NCBI GenBank assembly: GCA_016191845.1
Contig: JACPVF010000007.1
Coordinates: forward strand, 744,001-808,000
DNA: 64,000 nt
Reading direction: 5' to 3'
Origin: Chloroflexota bacterium
Lineage (GTDB): Bacteria; Chloroflexota; Anaerolineae; Anaerolineales; Villigracilaceae
This document shows, piece after piece, positions 50,642-58,820 of this stretch (position 1 is the stretch's first letter; each line of letters begins with the position of its first letter). The notes under the pieces were generated by a model that was given only the letters and a program-made list of their open reading frames with translations, did no database searches and was not told the DNA's origin. Position numbers and translations under genes: made by a program.

Positions 50642-52339
50642 GTGAACCACGACTTGTTCCTGCATACCCTGCAATCCCTCGGCCGCCACGGCGGGATCTT
50701 GTCTCTGCTGCTGGCTTGGGCGGCTTGGGGCGGATTGCTCGTCTTTGCCCTGCTCAGGCGACGTGTCTCAGGCCGTATCGCGGATGAAGAACTGGCCATC
50801 CTTGCGTTGGGTGGGTGGTCGCTGCCCGCCCTGCTGCTGTCACTGGTCGTGCTGACTCTGCGGCTGTTTTTGCCCGCTGCGTTCGTGACCGTCCTTTCGC
50901 TGGCGCTGATGCTTGCTTCGGGCGGATGGGCGGTGCGCAGCCTATGGCGGCAGGTCCAGCTTGCGGCGGCCTGGCCTGCGTTGGCCTTTCTTATAGTGCT
51001 GCTCTTGCGCATCGGATTCGCCGCTGACCTGGTCCTGCCCCCTTACTTCGACTCGGCCGAGCATTATCGTATCATCCAGGCCCTGCTTCAGCCTGCGTCG
51101 GGCTGGCCCGCCTCTTCGTACTATCACCTTGGGTATCATGTAATCCTTGCGGGCTTCACGGCGCTTACTGGCGCTGACCTTGCCCAGACGATGATGATAT
51201 TCGGACAGATTGTTGTAGCGGCCCTGCCTTTGCCGATGTATCTCTTCGTCAAACGTGCCACAGGTTTGGAGTCCGCGGCCTGGTTTGCGGTGCTGCTGGC
51301 GGGCTTCGGCTGGTTTGTGCCTGCCCACGCCGCCAACTGGGGAAAGTATCCTGCCTTGCTCGGGATGTTGGTTTTTCAATTTATGTTGGGCTTGATCGTG
51401 GTCGGCGAGTGGAAGGGAGCGTTACTGGTCGTCCCGTTGACGGTCTTTGTCCACACGCGCATGGTTGTGCTGATGGCGCTTGCTCTGGCGGTATGGGTTG
51501 TGGCCCGCCGTCCGCGCTGGGGGATCGGGGTGGGGTTGGGGGTGCTGGCTGTGCTGATTTGGCGGTACCAGGATTTCGGTCCGTTGTGGGATGCGTACGG
51601 GACATCCAACCTGGGGACGATCCTCAACGTCTATGCAGGACTGCCGCTCGGTCCGCTGTGGGGCGCCTATGGGAATCTACCCACCCTGCTCTCTGGACTT
51701 TTGGCCGTTCGCGCCGCACGGAGGCTCCCTCGTCTGGTGCTGGGTTCCGCGCTCGCCCTGTTGCTGGGATTGCTCCTCACGCTGATCCCGCCTGCCTTCC
51801 CTCTGCTCGACCGTCCGCTGACTGAGATGGTTCTCAGCCTGCCGCTGGCCTTTGCCGGCGGATTGGGCGCGGCCCATCTCCCCCGCAAGTGGATCCTGGG
51901 CCTGCTGATGGCGGCGGTTGCCGTCCACGCATGGACGATGTATTCCTTCGCGCCATCGCCCTGCTGCCAACTGGCGGGTACCGATGATATGGCTGCAATG
52001 GAGTGGTTGAAACAAAACACACTCGCCGATGCGCGTATCCTGATTGCCAGCGCTGATTACAGCCTGGGACAGGCTACCCTGCGCGGCGCAGGCACGGACG
52101 CCGGCCTGTGGGTGACTCCGCTCACGGGGCGCGTGGCCGTGCCCTTTCCGCATTTCAGCGATTTCAGGCAGGCCTCGATCCACGACCAGTTGTGTTATGG
52201 AAAAATCTCCTACCTGTACGTGGGCGGCAAGGACATGAGTTTCAATGCGGATGTCATCCTGGCCAGCCCCGATTGGTACCGGGTGGTGTTGTCGCTGGCA
52301 AACGCGCGTATCGTACAAGTCCTCGGCTGCGGGGGATAG
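50642..52339 (+). CDS. Polytopic membrane protein, GT-C/DUF6541-like (GTG start)
   Basis: 565 residues starting at GTG 50642. About 12 hydrophobic segments. The first loop after segment four has LVLPPYFDSAEHYRIIQALL, an acidic-plus-aromatic motif like the D/E-containing loops of GT-C glycosyltransferases. A soluble C-terminal domain starts near 460 (DMAAMEWLKQNTLADARILIASADYS, GLWVTPLTGRVAVPFPHF). This build fits lipid-linked sugar transferases or DUF6541-type proteins; the donor and acceptor are unknown. Confidence 0.72.
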   Translation: MNHDLFLHTLQSLGRHGGILSLLLAWAAWGGLLVFALLRRRVSGRIADEELAILALGGWSLPALLLSLVVLTLRLFLPAAFVTVLSLALMLASGGWAVRSLWRQVQLAAAWPALAFLIVLLLRIGFAADLVLPPYFDSAEHYRIIQALLQPASGWPASSYYHLGYHVILAGFTALTGADLAQTMMIFGQIVVAALPLPMYLFVKRATGLESAAWFAVLLAGFGWFVPAHAANWGKYPALLGMLVFQFMLGLIVVGEWKGALLVVPLTVFVHTRMVVLMALALAVWVVARRPRWGIGVGLGVLAVLIWRYQDFGPLWDAYGTSNLGTILNVYAGLPLGPLWGAYGNLPTLLSGLLAVRAARRLPRLVLGSALALLLGLLLTLIPPAFPLLDRPLTEMVLSLPLAFAGGLGAAHLPRKWILGLLMAAVAVHAWTMYSFAPSPCCQLAGTDDMAAMEWLKQNTLADARILIASADYSLGQATLRGAGTDAGLWVTPLTGRVAVPFPHFSDFRQASIHDQLCYGKISYLYVGGKDMSFNADVILASPDWYRVVLSLANARIVQVLGCGG

Positions 52340-52373
52340 CCTTTATCAGGTTCATTACCTGATATTTTTGTTC

Positions 52374-52402
52374 TTGACATACTGTATATCATACAGTATA
52401 AT
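52374..52402 (+). promoter_or_regulatory. PadR promoter with built-in operator
   Basis: TTGACA, 17-base spacer, TATAAT: both boxes are perfect consensus. ATACTGTA and TACAGTAT (52379-52399) form an inverted repeat filling the spacer, the classic PadR ATGT/ACAT-type operator position for tight self-repression. Confidence 0.85.
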
Positions 52403-52419
52403 GCGGTCAAAGGAATGAT

Positions 52420-52752
52420 ATGGAAAACGATGAACTGATCCAAAACATGGTGTTTGAACTGCGGCGCGGCATTATCTCCATTGCGGTGCTCAGTCTGCTC
52501 GGCAAAGAGGAGTACGGATACTCCCTGTTGAAAGCCCTCTCCGACCAGGGTTTGGAGGTGGACCAGAGCACGCTCTACCCACTGTTGCGGCGCCTCGAGT
52601 CGCAGGGCCTGCTCCAGTCTGATTGGCGTATCGTGGACGAGGCCCGTCCGCGCCGCTATTACGTCATCAGTCCGCAAGGACGTGAAGTGCTGGAGCAGTT
52701 GAAAAAAGAATGGGCCGCCATGACCGAGTCGATGCAGAAGTTGTTATCATAG
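52420..52752 (+). CDS. PadR-family transcriptional regulator
   Basis: 110 residues. Winged helix: ELRRGIISIAVLSLLGKEEYGYSLLKALSDQG, then STLYPLLRRLESQGLLQSDW and RPRRYYVISPQGREVLEQL. Short PadR proteins bind drugs or small molecules and repress an adjacent membrane-protein gene. AAAGGAA precedes the ATG. It is cotranscribed with the membrane protein 14 bases downstream. Confidence 0.94.
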   Translation: MENDELIQNMVFELRRGIISIAVLSLLGKEEYGYSLLKALSDQGLEVDQSTLYPLLRRLESQGLLQSDWRIVDEARPRRYYVISPQGREVLEQLKKEWAAMTESMQKLLS

Positions 52753-52766
52753 AAAGGAAAAATCTC

Positions 52767-53780
52767 ATGAACCTTATCGAGAAATATGCTGTTGAAGTGG
52801 GCAAATACCTGCCCTCAAGAAACCGCGCGGATATCGAAGCCGAGATCCGCTCGACACTGGAGGATATGCTCGAAGAGCGTGCCCAGGCCCCCAACGCCGA
52901 CCGCGAGGCGCTGACCTTGCAACTGCTCAAGGAATACGGTGCGCCGCGTAAAGTGGCTGAATCCTATGGGGCGGTCCAGTATCTGATCGGCCCGCGCCTG
53001 TATCCCATCTTCGAGATGGTGCTCAAGATCGTGGCTGCTGTGCTGTTGGGGGTTGGACTGTTGGGTTTTGGCGTCAATGCTGTGCGCATGGATATGGCGG
53101 GCCCCGCCCTGGTCCATGCTTTGGGTAAATTGTTCGTGGACTCGTTCGGTGGGGTGATGATGGCATTCGGCAACATCGTACTGGTCTTTGCCATACTCGA
53201 ACGCGTCCTACCCCTCTCAGACCAGAAAGACCTGACTGACGAGTGGGAACCCACCGACCTGGCGAAAGAACAGGATCCTGACCGGACCAAGATCTCCGAC
53301 CTGATTGCCGAGATCGTTTTCACGATCATATTCCTGGCGCTCTTCAACCTGTATCCGCAGTACGTGGGTATCGTGATCTTCAACGACAATCAGTGGACTT
53401 TTATCCCCGTTTTGACCGAATCCTTCTTCCGATACATGCCATGGATCAACCTGCTATGGGCCCTGCAGGTCGGGTTGGATGTCTGGCTGTTGCGCAAAGG
53501 TATGTGGGATGTGGCCACCCGTCTGATCAATCTGGCCTTCAAACTGGGTTCCATTGGTCTGGCCTACGCCATGTTGATTGGGCCTGCCATCATCAAGGTC
53601 AATACCGAATCCCTGGCGGGCACCAGTCTGGCGGAGGTAGCCAGGGAATTATCCCCGCTCTCGCAGTTCATCCTGATCCCGTTCCTGATCGCAATGATTA
53701 TCGTACCCGTAGTTGAGATTGTTCAGACGGTTGTATACCTGGTTCGCCGCCGCCCGCCTGCACCCTTCCCTGTGAAGTAA
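52767..53780 (+). CDS. PadR-linked membrane protein with N-terminal HAAS-like domain
   Basis: 337 residues from the ATG at 52767 (GAAAGGAAA upstream). Residues about 3-70 (YAVEVGKYLPSRNRADIEAEIRSTLED, LLKEYGAPRKVAESYG) match the short helical HAAS domain that commonly sits next to PadR regulators. Five or six membrane segments follow (FEMVLKIVAAVLLGVGLLGFGV, AFGNIVLVFAILERVLP, IVFTIIFLALFNLYP). Role unknown; the pairing suggests a sensor or envelope-response unit. Confidence 0.82.
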   Translation: MNLIEKYAVEVGKYLPSRNRADIEAEIRSTLEDMLEERAQAPNADREALTLQLLKEYGAPRKVAESYGAVQYLIGPRLYPIFEMVLKIVAAVLLGVGLLGFGVNAVRMDMAGPALVHALGKLFVDSFGGVMMAFGNIVLVFAILERVLPLSDQKDLTDEWEPTDLAKEQDPDRTKISDLIAEIVFTIIFLALFNLYPQYVGIVIFNDNQWTFIPVLTESFFRYMPWINLLWALQVGLDVWLLRKGMWDVATRLINLAFKLGSIGLAYAMLIGPAIIKVNTESLAGTSLAEVARELSPLSQFILIPFLIAMIIVPVVEIVQTVVYLVRRRPPAPFPVK

Positions 53781-53792
53781 TCCCTCTAAGTG

Positions 53793-53831
53793 GAACGACG
53801 GCAGGCTTTGGTCTGCCGTCGTTCTTTATTT
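53793..53831 (+). terminator. Terminator of the PadR operon
   Basis: GAACGACGGCAG and complement, eight-base loop, then TTTATTT. Confidence 0.92.
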
Positions 53832-53975
53832 ATTCAATCAGATAATCTGGATAAGAAAAATCTGGTACCCTGGTAAGGCTTGCCTTCTACGTGCAAAGCG
53901 GTTATTATACGCGCACCTAACAAATCTGCAAGGCATTGGAATACATCCCAGCCTCCCTCACAGGCCTGGGTGTAG

Positions 53976-54027
53976 TTTATCGGTACTTTACCGGTATTTA
54001 TTGGTAGAAAAAACAGTTTTATCGGTA
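53976..54027. repeat. Four helically phased copies of TTTAYYGGTA
   Basis: Copies at 53976-53985 (TTTATCGGTA), 53987-53996 (TTTACCGGTA), 53997-54006 (TTTATTGGTA) and 54018-54027 (TTTATCGGTA), at steps of 11, 10 and 21 bases. They lie in the 53781-54071 gap between convergent genes, where otherwise only the two terminators and a CCCAGCCT hairpin (53949-53971 region) are seen. No gene is apparent there. Confidence 0.6.
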
Positions 54028-54037
54028 GGAGAGAGAA

Positions 54038-54064
54038 GAGCGGGCCCCTGACCAGGGTCCGCTC
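54038..54064 (-). terminator. Probable terminator of glnA
   Basis: GAGCGG/CCGCTC stem extended by further pairs around a seven-base loop; the T content after it on the minus strand is weak (TTCTCTCTCC). Confidence 0.6.
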
Positions 54065-54071
54065 ATTTGTT

Positions 54072-55493
54072 TTACACGTCGAAATACAGGCTCATCTCGT
54101 AGGGATGTGGGCGGTTGCGCACGGCGAAGTACTCGGCATTGCGTTTGTAGTCCACCCATTGTTTGAGCATCTCTTCACTGAAGACACCGCCTGCCGTCAG
54201 GAAGTCATGGTCGGATTCGAGAGCGGAGAGAGCTTCATTAAGGGAGGCAGGCAGCGGCTTGATCCTGGCACGCTGTTCATCGGTCCAGGAGAAGATATTG
54301 GCGTCGAAGGGGCCGAAGCCTTCGGCGGTCGGGTCGATCTTGTTCTGGATGCCATCCAGGCCAGCCATCAACTGCGCGGCCAGCATCAGGTAAACATTGC
54401 CCGTGGCATCAGGCGGGCGGAATTCCATGCGGGCGGTATCGGGTTGAGTGGCATACTTGGGAATGCGTACCGCGGCGCTGCGATTGCCCAGCGAGAAGAA
54501 GGCATTGACGGGGGCTTCGTAGCCGGGCACCAAACGTCGGTAGGAATTGGTCGAGGGGTTGGTCAGCGCCAGGACGGCGGGTCCGTGCTTGAGCAGGCCG
54601 CCGATGTAATGAAGCGCCGTCTGACTCAGGCAACCATAGCCCTTGGCGTCATAGAAGACGTTCTTGTTTTGCTTGAACAGGTGTTGATGGAAGTGCATCC
54701 CGCTGCCGGCCTCACCGAAGAGCGGTTTGGGCATGAAGGTGGCAGTTTGCCCGTTCTCGTGGGCGGTCAGTTTGGTGACGTATTTGATGATCATGGTGGC
54801 GTCACCCGCCTGGATGAGCCCCATCATGGGCGTCTCGATCTCGCATTGACCTGGTCCGCCGACTTCGTGATGGTGGTACTTGACCGGCACGCCCATACGT
54901 TCGAGGTGGGCCGTCATGCGCGTGCGGACCTTGTAAAGTTGGTCCTTGGGCGGGATGGCGTGATAGCCGCCGTGCAGCGGGATGTAATGTCCGTGGCCGC
55001 CGTCCCCGCTGTTCCAGTCAGCTTCATTGCTCTGCACCATATAACCGGCACGGTTGACGCTGTTCTCGTAGCTGACGCTGTCGAAAATGTAGAACTCGAA
55101 CTCGGGTCCCCAGCGGCTCTCGTCGGCGATACCGGTGGATTTCATATACTCTTCGGCGCGGATGGCAATGTTGCGCGGGTCGTTGGCGAAGATCTCGTGT
55201 GTGTCGGCTTCGAGCGTTCGGCAGATGAAGCTCAGGGTGGCGGTCTCCCAAAAGGGATCGAGGAAGGCCGTGCCCAGGTCTGGGACAAGGACCATGTCAC
55301 CCGCCTTGACCGATTTCAACCCGACGGAGGAGCCGTCGAAGCCGATGCCTTCGTCCATCAATTTGGGTTCGAACTGGCTGGCTGGAATGGTAAGGTGATG
55401 CCAGCGTCCCCATAGATCGCAGAACTTGAGGTCGATGACCTGGATATTCTGCGCAGCGATGTAACCTTGCGCCTGTTCAAAAGTTTGAAACAT
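54072..55493 (-). CDS. glnA: Glutamine synthetase, type I
   Basis: 473 residues from the ATG at 55493 (GGAGAGG upstream). Signatures: IGFDGSSVGLKSV, FEFYIFDSVSYENS, GQCEIETPMMGL, SGMHFHQHLFKQ and NPSTNSYRRLVPGYEAPVN. It makes glutamine from glutamate, ammonia and ATP as a dodecamer. At the place of the adenylylated Tyr of enteric enzymes (NLYDLPPE) this protein reads NIFSWTDE, with Phe, so adenylylation control is unlikely. Confidence 0.95.
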   Translation of the reverse strand: MFQTFEQAQGYIAAQNIQVIDLKFCDLWGRWHHLTIPASQFEPKLMDEGIGFDGSSVGLKSVKAGDMVLVPDLGTAFLDPFWETATLSFICRTLEADTHEIFANDPRNIAIRAEEYMKSTGIADESRWGPEFEFYIFDSVSYENSVNRAGYMVQSNEADWNSGDGGHGHYIPLHGGYHAIPPKDQLYKVRTRMTAHLERMGVPVKYHHHEVGGPGQCEIETPMMGLIQAGDATMIIKYVTKLTAHENGQTATFMPKPLFGEAGSGMHFHQHLFKQNKNVFYDAKGYGCLSQTALHYIGGLLKHGPAVLALTNPSTNSYRRLVPGYEAPVNAFFSLGNRSAAVRIPKYATQPDTARMEFRPPDATGNVYLMLAAQLMAGLDGIQNKIDPTAEGFGPFDANIFSWTDEQRARIKPLPASLNEALSALESDHDFLTAGGVFSEEMLKQWVDYKRNAEYFAVRNRPHPYEMSLYFDV

Positions 55494-55595
55494 AGCCTCT
55501 CCATGAATCAAGATTCGGACAGGCTTACGATAGCACGATTGGCAGACGCGGATAAGTGAAATCCATCCTTGCAAGCGCAGGGCATGTCACATTTC

Positions 55596-55613
55596 GCGCA
55601 TGATACAATGCGC
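55596..55613. promoter_or_regulatory. Inverted repeat over the -10 box of the lipoprotein gene
   Basis: GCGCAT and ATGCGC flank GATACA; TACAAT at 55604-55609 would be the -10. The same 12 bases GATACAATGCGC occur at 46982-46993 before another lipoprotein gene. Confidence 0.45.
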
Positions 55614-55664
55614 AGACAAAAGGCATTCTGCCTGTCCAATCAACCAGGGATATTTCGAGGAAAA

Positions 55665-56441
55665 ATGAACAAATCATCCATGTACCGTTCCATGATTGCG
55701 AGCCTGGCTTTGCTGACCGTGCTGGCGTGCAGCACGATGATGCCGGGCGCGGCCCCCGCCGCCGACTCTGCGGCGACGAACCCACCCGTCATAACGGAGG
55801 CTGTTGTCCCCCAAACCGACGTTCCCGCCGAGATTCCGCCTGCGAACATCCTTTTCGAGGAAGATTTCAGCACGAACGATCAGGGCTGGGACCTGGATGC
55901 CACCTCCGATGAATACGGTCAAACCACACGTGAAATCGTAGACGGCCAGTACGTGCTGACCTGCACGGGTAGCCAGGATTACTACATCGTCCTGACCCCC
56001 ATCCCTGGCTTCGAGGGAAAGGACTTCGTCCTCAGCATGGATGTGACCGTGCTGGAGAACGAGCTGTCCAGTGGAGACTTTTCCGTCGAATTCTCTTTGC
56101 GCGAAGCTGACGGGATTGCAGGCCGCCACTACGCCTTCATCTTTTACAACGATGCCACCTCTTACGGAGAAGTCTGGCCGACCGGCAATTACGAGGACCT
56201 GGTCTCGCTGTGGGAGAACGAGTCGAATGGTGCCATCCAACTGGAACCCGGTGTGATGAACGTGGTCCGCATCGAGGCCATTGGCGGGACCTTCTCGGTT
56301 TTCATCAACGATCAATTGGTCAGGACCGTCACCGACAACACCATCCTCGATGCAGGAGCTGCCAGCATCAACCTGGCGCTCAATACGTCGGGACAGACCG
56401 TCAAGGTGGCCTTCGATAACCTGGTCATCACTGAGCCATAA
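55665..56441 (+). CDS. Lipoprotein with concanavalin-like (LamG/DUF1080-type) domain
   Basis: 258 residues from the ATG at 55665 (CGAGGAAAA upstream). Signal peptide with lipobox LLTVLACSTM. After a short linker the domain begins LFEEDFSTNDQGWDLDATSD and ends SGQTVKVAFDNLVITEP, the start and end strands typical of laminin-G-like jelly-roll domains; FEGKDFVLSMDVTVLEN and GRHYAFIFYNDATSYGEV lie between. It probably binds a glycan outside the membrane. Enzymatic residues are not evident. Confidence 0.75.
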   Translation: MNKSSMYRSMIASLALLTVLACSTMMPGAAPAADSAATNPPVITEAVVPQTDVPAEIPPANILFEEDFSTNDQGWDLDATSDEYGQTTREIVDGQYVLTCTGSQDYYIVLTPIPGFEGKDFVLSMDVTVLENELSSGDFSVEFSLREADGIAGRHYAFIFYNDATSYGEVWPTGNYEDLVSLWENESNGAIQLEPGVMNVVRIEAIGGTFSVFINDQLVRTVTDNTILDAGAASINLALNTSGQTVKVAFDNLVITEP

Positions 56442-56456
56442 AGGATTTCTCCCGAC

Positions 56457-56495
56457 AAAAAAAGAACTCCGAGACAACTCGGAGTTCTTTTTTTG
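56457..56495. terminator. Terminator between convergent genes
   Basis: GAACTCCGAG and complement with loop ACAA, seven T on the plus side and seven T on the minus side. Confidence 0.93.
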
Positions 56496-56498
56496 TTA

Positions 56499-57758
56499 TC
56501 AGCCTGCCGCGATCTTTGCCAGCGCATCGCGGAAGCGGGATACCTCATCCAGCGTGTTGTAATGCGCTGCTCCCACGCGCACCATGCCACCCTTGTCGAG
56601 CAGGCCCAACCGTTCGACCACGGCCAGGGCGTAATAGTGACCGTCCCAGACGTAGAAACCCGCGTCGCCGAGTTTCGCGGCCACTTCAGCGGGATCGCGT
56701 CCCTCCAATGTGAAGGAGACGGTTGGCACGCGTTCGTCGAGACGCTTCATATCGGTCAAGCCATAGATGTGTGTCCCAGGCACAGACTGGATGGCCTCGA
56801 TCAGCGCCCGCGACAACTCAAACTCGTACGCGCGGATGGCGGTCATGGCCTGTTTGTAGACCAGTCTGCGTCCACTGTATTGCTCATTTAAACCTTCGAG
56901 ATTCTTGTCGCCAAAGTGATTCCCGACCCATTCGAAATATTCCAAGGCGCCCAGCACGCCTGCGATGCCCTCGTGGTTCTGCGTGCCGGTCTCGAATTTG
57001 CCTGGCAATTCATTCGTCGCCGGGCGGACCTTGTAGGCCTTCAGTTCATTGAGTAGGTCGTAGCGTCCGTACAACGCGCCCGCATGCGGACCAAAGAATT
57101 TGTAACTGCTGCACACCAAAAAGTCACAGCCGATCTCCTGTACATCGATGGGACCGTGCGGCGCATACTGCACTGCATCAATATAAACCAGTGCGCCAGC
57201 CTCCTTTGCCATCTTCGTCAGTTTGCGCACGGGATTGATGGTCCCCAGGGCATTCGAGGCATAGCCAAAGGCGGCGATCTTCGGCTTGCGCTCCATCGCC
57301 TTGGCAAACTCATCCACTTTGAGCGTGCCGTCCTCTACGTCGAAATCCACCCAGGTCAGGTTGCAGCCGCGGTCCTCAGCGATCAGCATCCAGGGCGAGA
57401 TGTTGGCGTCGTGGTCCATGCGTGTGACCACGATCTCGTCGCCGGGGTTCAGGGTCTGCGCCAGGGAGCGGGACAGGTGCAGGCTGAGTGTGGTCATGTT
57501 ATTGCCGAAGATGATCTCCTCGGGCCGCGCGGCGTTCAGGAAATCGGCCATGGCGACGTGCGCATCGTTCAACACCTCGTCCGACTTGCGGCTGGTCTCG
57601 AACTGTCCCTCATGGTTGGCATTGCATTCGAGCAGGTAGTGGGTGATGCGGTCGAGGCTGGGCCTGGCGATCTGAGTCCCGCCGGGATTGTCGAAGAAGG
57701 TGGCTGGACGGTCGAGCGAAGGGAATTGCTGGCGGATGAGGTTAAGGTCGAGGGTCAT
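56499..57758 (-). CDS. Class V aminotransferase, cysteine desulfurase-like
   Basis: 419 residues. Fold type I motifs: ATFFDNPGGTQIARPSLDR, MTTLSLHLSRSLAQTLNPGDEIVVTRMDHDANISPW, DAVQYAPHGPIDVQEIGCDFLV and CSSYKFFGPHAGALYG with the PLP lysine. It matches the subgroup of cysteine desulfurase-like proteins (VC1184 type) whose true substrate is unclear. No conserved catalytic Cys loop typical of IscS/SufS could be picked out. ACGGAGC precedes the ATG. Confidence 0.85.
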   Translation of the reverse strand: MTLDLNLIRQQFPSLDRPATFFDNPGGTQIARPSLDRITHYLLECNANHEGQFETSRKSDEVLNDAHVAMADFLNAARPEEIIFGNNMTTLSLHLSRSLAQTLNPGDEIVVTRMDHDANISPWMLIAEDRGCNLTWVDFDVEDGTLKVDEFAKAMERKPKIAAFGYASNALGTINPVRKLTKMAKEAGALVYIDAVQYAPHGPIDVQEIGCDFLVCSSYKFFGPHAGALYGRYDLLNELKAYKVRPATNELPGKFETGTQNHEGIAGVLGALEYFEWVGNHFGDKNLEGLNEQYSGRRLVYKQAMTAIRAYEFELSRALIEAIQSVPGTHIYGLTDMKRLDERVPTVSFTLEGRDPAEVAAKLGDAGFYVWDGHYYALAVVERLGLLDKGGMVRVGAAHYNTLDEVSRFRDALAKIAAG

Positions 57759-57823
57759 AGCATGCTCCGTGAGGATGGATTTGTACTATACTAAGATTGT
57801 ACCCCACTGATCAGGAGGCCAAG

Positions 57824-58246
57824 ATGTTCGAGAAGATTCTGCTCGCAGTGGATGGCTCGGAACACGGGCTGCGCGCCGCCCAGACTGCCGGCGATTTGAG
57901 CCGCGCCATGCACTCCACACATCTCCGCATCATTGTCGCGTACGAACCGATCCCTCCCTACCTGGGTGAACCCAACTTGCAGCAAGCCATCGACGCGCGT
58001 CTTGCCCAGGCCAACGCCATTCTCGAGGCAGCGGTCAAGGCGGTGGGGCAGATGTCTGCCGAGATCCACACCGAACTGATCGAAGGTTCGCCTGCGGAGG
58101 CCATTATCAGCGTGGCGGTCACGCGCAGCAGCGATGTGATCGTGATGGGTTCGCGTGGGCTGGGACGCATTGCAGGTGCACTCTTGGGCAGCACCAGCCA
58201 GAAGGTGGTGACTCACGCCCCCTGCCCGGTGCTGATCATTCGTTAG
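57824..58246 (+). CDS. Universal stress protein (UspA family)
   Basis: 140 residues from the ATG at 57824 (AGGAGG upstream). It begins MFEKILLAVDGSEHGLRAA and ends with the ATP-binding motif MGSRGLGRIAGALLGSTSQ then VVTHAPCPVLIIR, so it is the ATP-binding type. A cytosolic stress or signalling protein. Its 3' end overlaps the mobA gene on the other strand by 11 bases. Confidence 0.93.
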   Translation: MFEKILLAVDGSEHGLRAAQTAGDLSRAMHSTHLRIIVAYEPIPPYLGEPNLQQAIDARLAQANAILEAAVKAVGQMSAEIHTELIEGSPAEAIISVAVTRSSDVIVMGSRGLGRIAGALLGSTSQKVVTHAPCPVLIIR

Positions 58247-58808
58247 CCAGCCGTTCAGCCTCGGCAAACTCCTCGGGCGTGTTGACGTTCCAGAAGACGC
58301 GCTCGTCGTCTGCCTTCAGTTCTCGGACCCTGACCTGTGGGAACCAGGCGATGACCTTCCACAAGTCTGCTTCGATGGCGGCCTCGATGGCGGGCAGACA
58401 GGTCTCGCGGCGATAAACGGCGTGCAGCGGTTCCAACCCTTCGCTCGAGCGCGGAATGACCACGTCCACGTTTTCCTCGATGAGCAGCCGTGCCGCCGTT
58501 TCGAGCAGTGGAGCGCTGACGAAGGGCATATCGCAGGCGGCCACCGCCACCAGCGGCGATTTGGCGGAGGCGATGGCGGTGTGGAGTCCGCCCAAGGCGC
58601 CGCGGCCCGGCTTGAGATCCATGAAGAGCGGCAGGCGCAGAAAGGCGTACTCGGCGGGACGATTGGTCGTCACGATCAATTCGTCTGCGATCGGCTGAAG
58701 GCGTTCGATCACGCGCTGGATGAGTGGACGTCCGAGAAAGGGCTTGAGGGCCTTGTCCTCGCCCATGCGGGAGGACTGTCCGCCGGCTTGAATGGCAACG
58801 GTAAGCAT
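58236..58808 (-). CDS. mobA: Molybdenum cofactor guanylyltransferase MobA
   Basis: 190 residues. The nucleotide motif is VAIQAGGQSSRMGEDKALKPFLG (residues 4-26), then IVTTNRP, GRGALGGLHTAIASA and AACDMPFVSAPLLE. It attaches GMP to molybdopterin. The product ends FWNVNTPEEFAEAERLANE, typical of MobA. TATAAT (58815-58820, minus) six bases before the ATG makes it leaderless; the amrS start codon overlaps that box. Confidence 0.93.
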   Translation of the reverse strand: MLTVAIQAGGQSSRMGEDKALKPFLGRPLIQRVIERLQPIADELIVTTNRPAEYAFLRLPLFMDLKPGRGALGGLHTAIASAKSPLVAVAACDMPFVSAPLLETAARLLIEENVDVVIPRSSEGLEPLHAVYRRETCLPAIEAAIEADLWKVIAWFPQVRVRELKADDERVFWNVNTPEEFAEAERLANE

Positions 58809-58820
58809 AGGTTGATTATA
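58808..58820. promoter_or_regulatory. 11-bp divergent region with overlapping leaderless promoters
   Basis: The -10 of mobA (TATAAT, minus, 58815-58820) includes the first base of the amrS ATG. A weak TAGGTT (58808-58813) six bases before amrS overlaps the mobA start codon. Confidence 0.6.

Noticed and set aside
53833-53975. Possible small gene or structured RNA in the PadR-glnA gap
   Set aside because: No frame with start signals and only one imperfect hairpin (CCCAGCCT with AGGCCTGGG) could be found.
54105-55415. A 436-codon open frame on the plus strand opposite glnA
   Set aside because: The minus strand encodes a clear glutamine synthetase; the plus frame is a shadow of its codon bias and shows no known motif.
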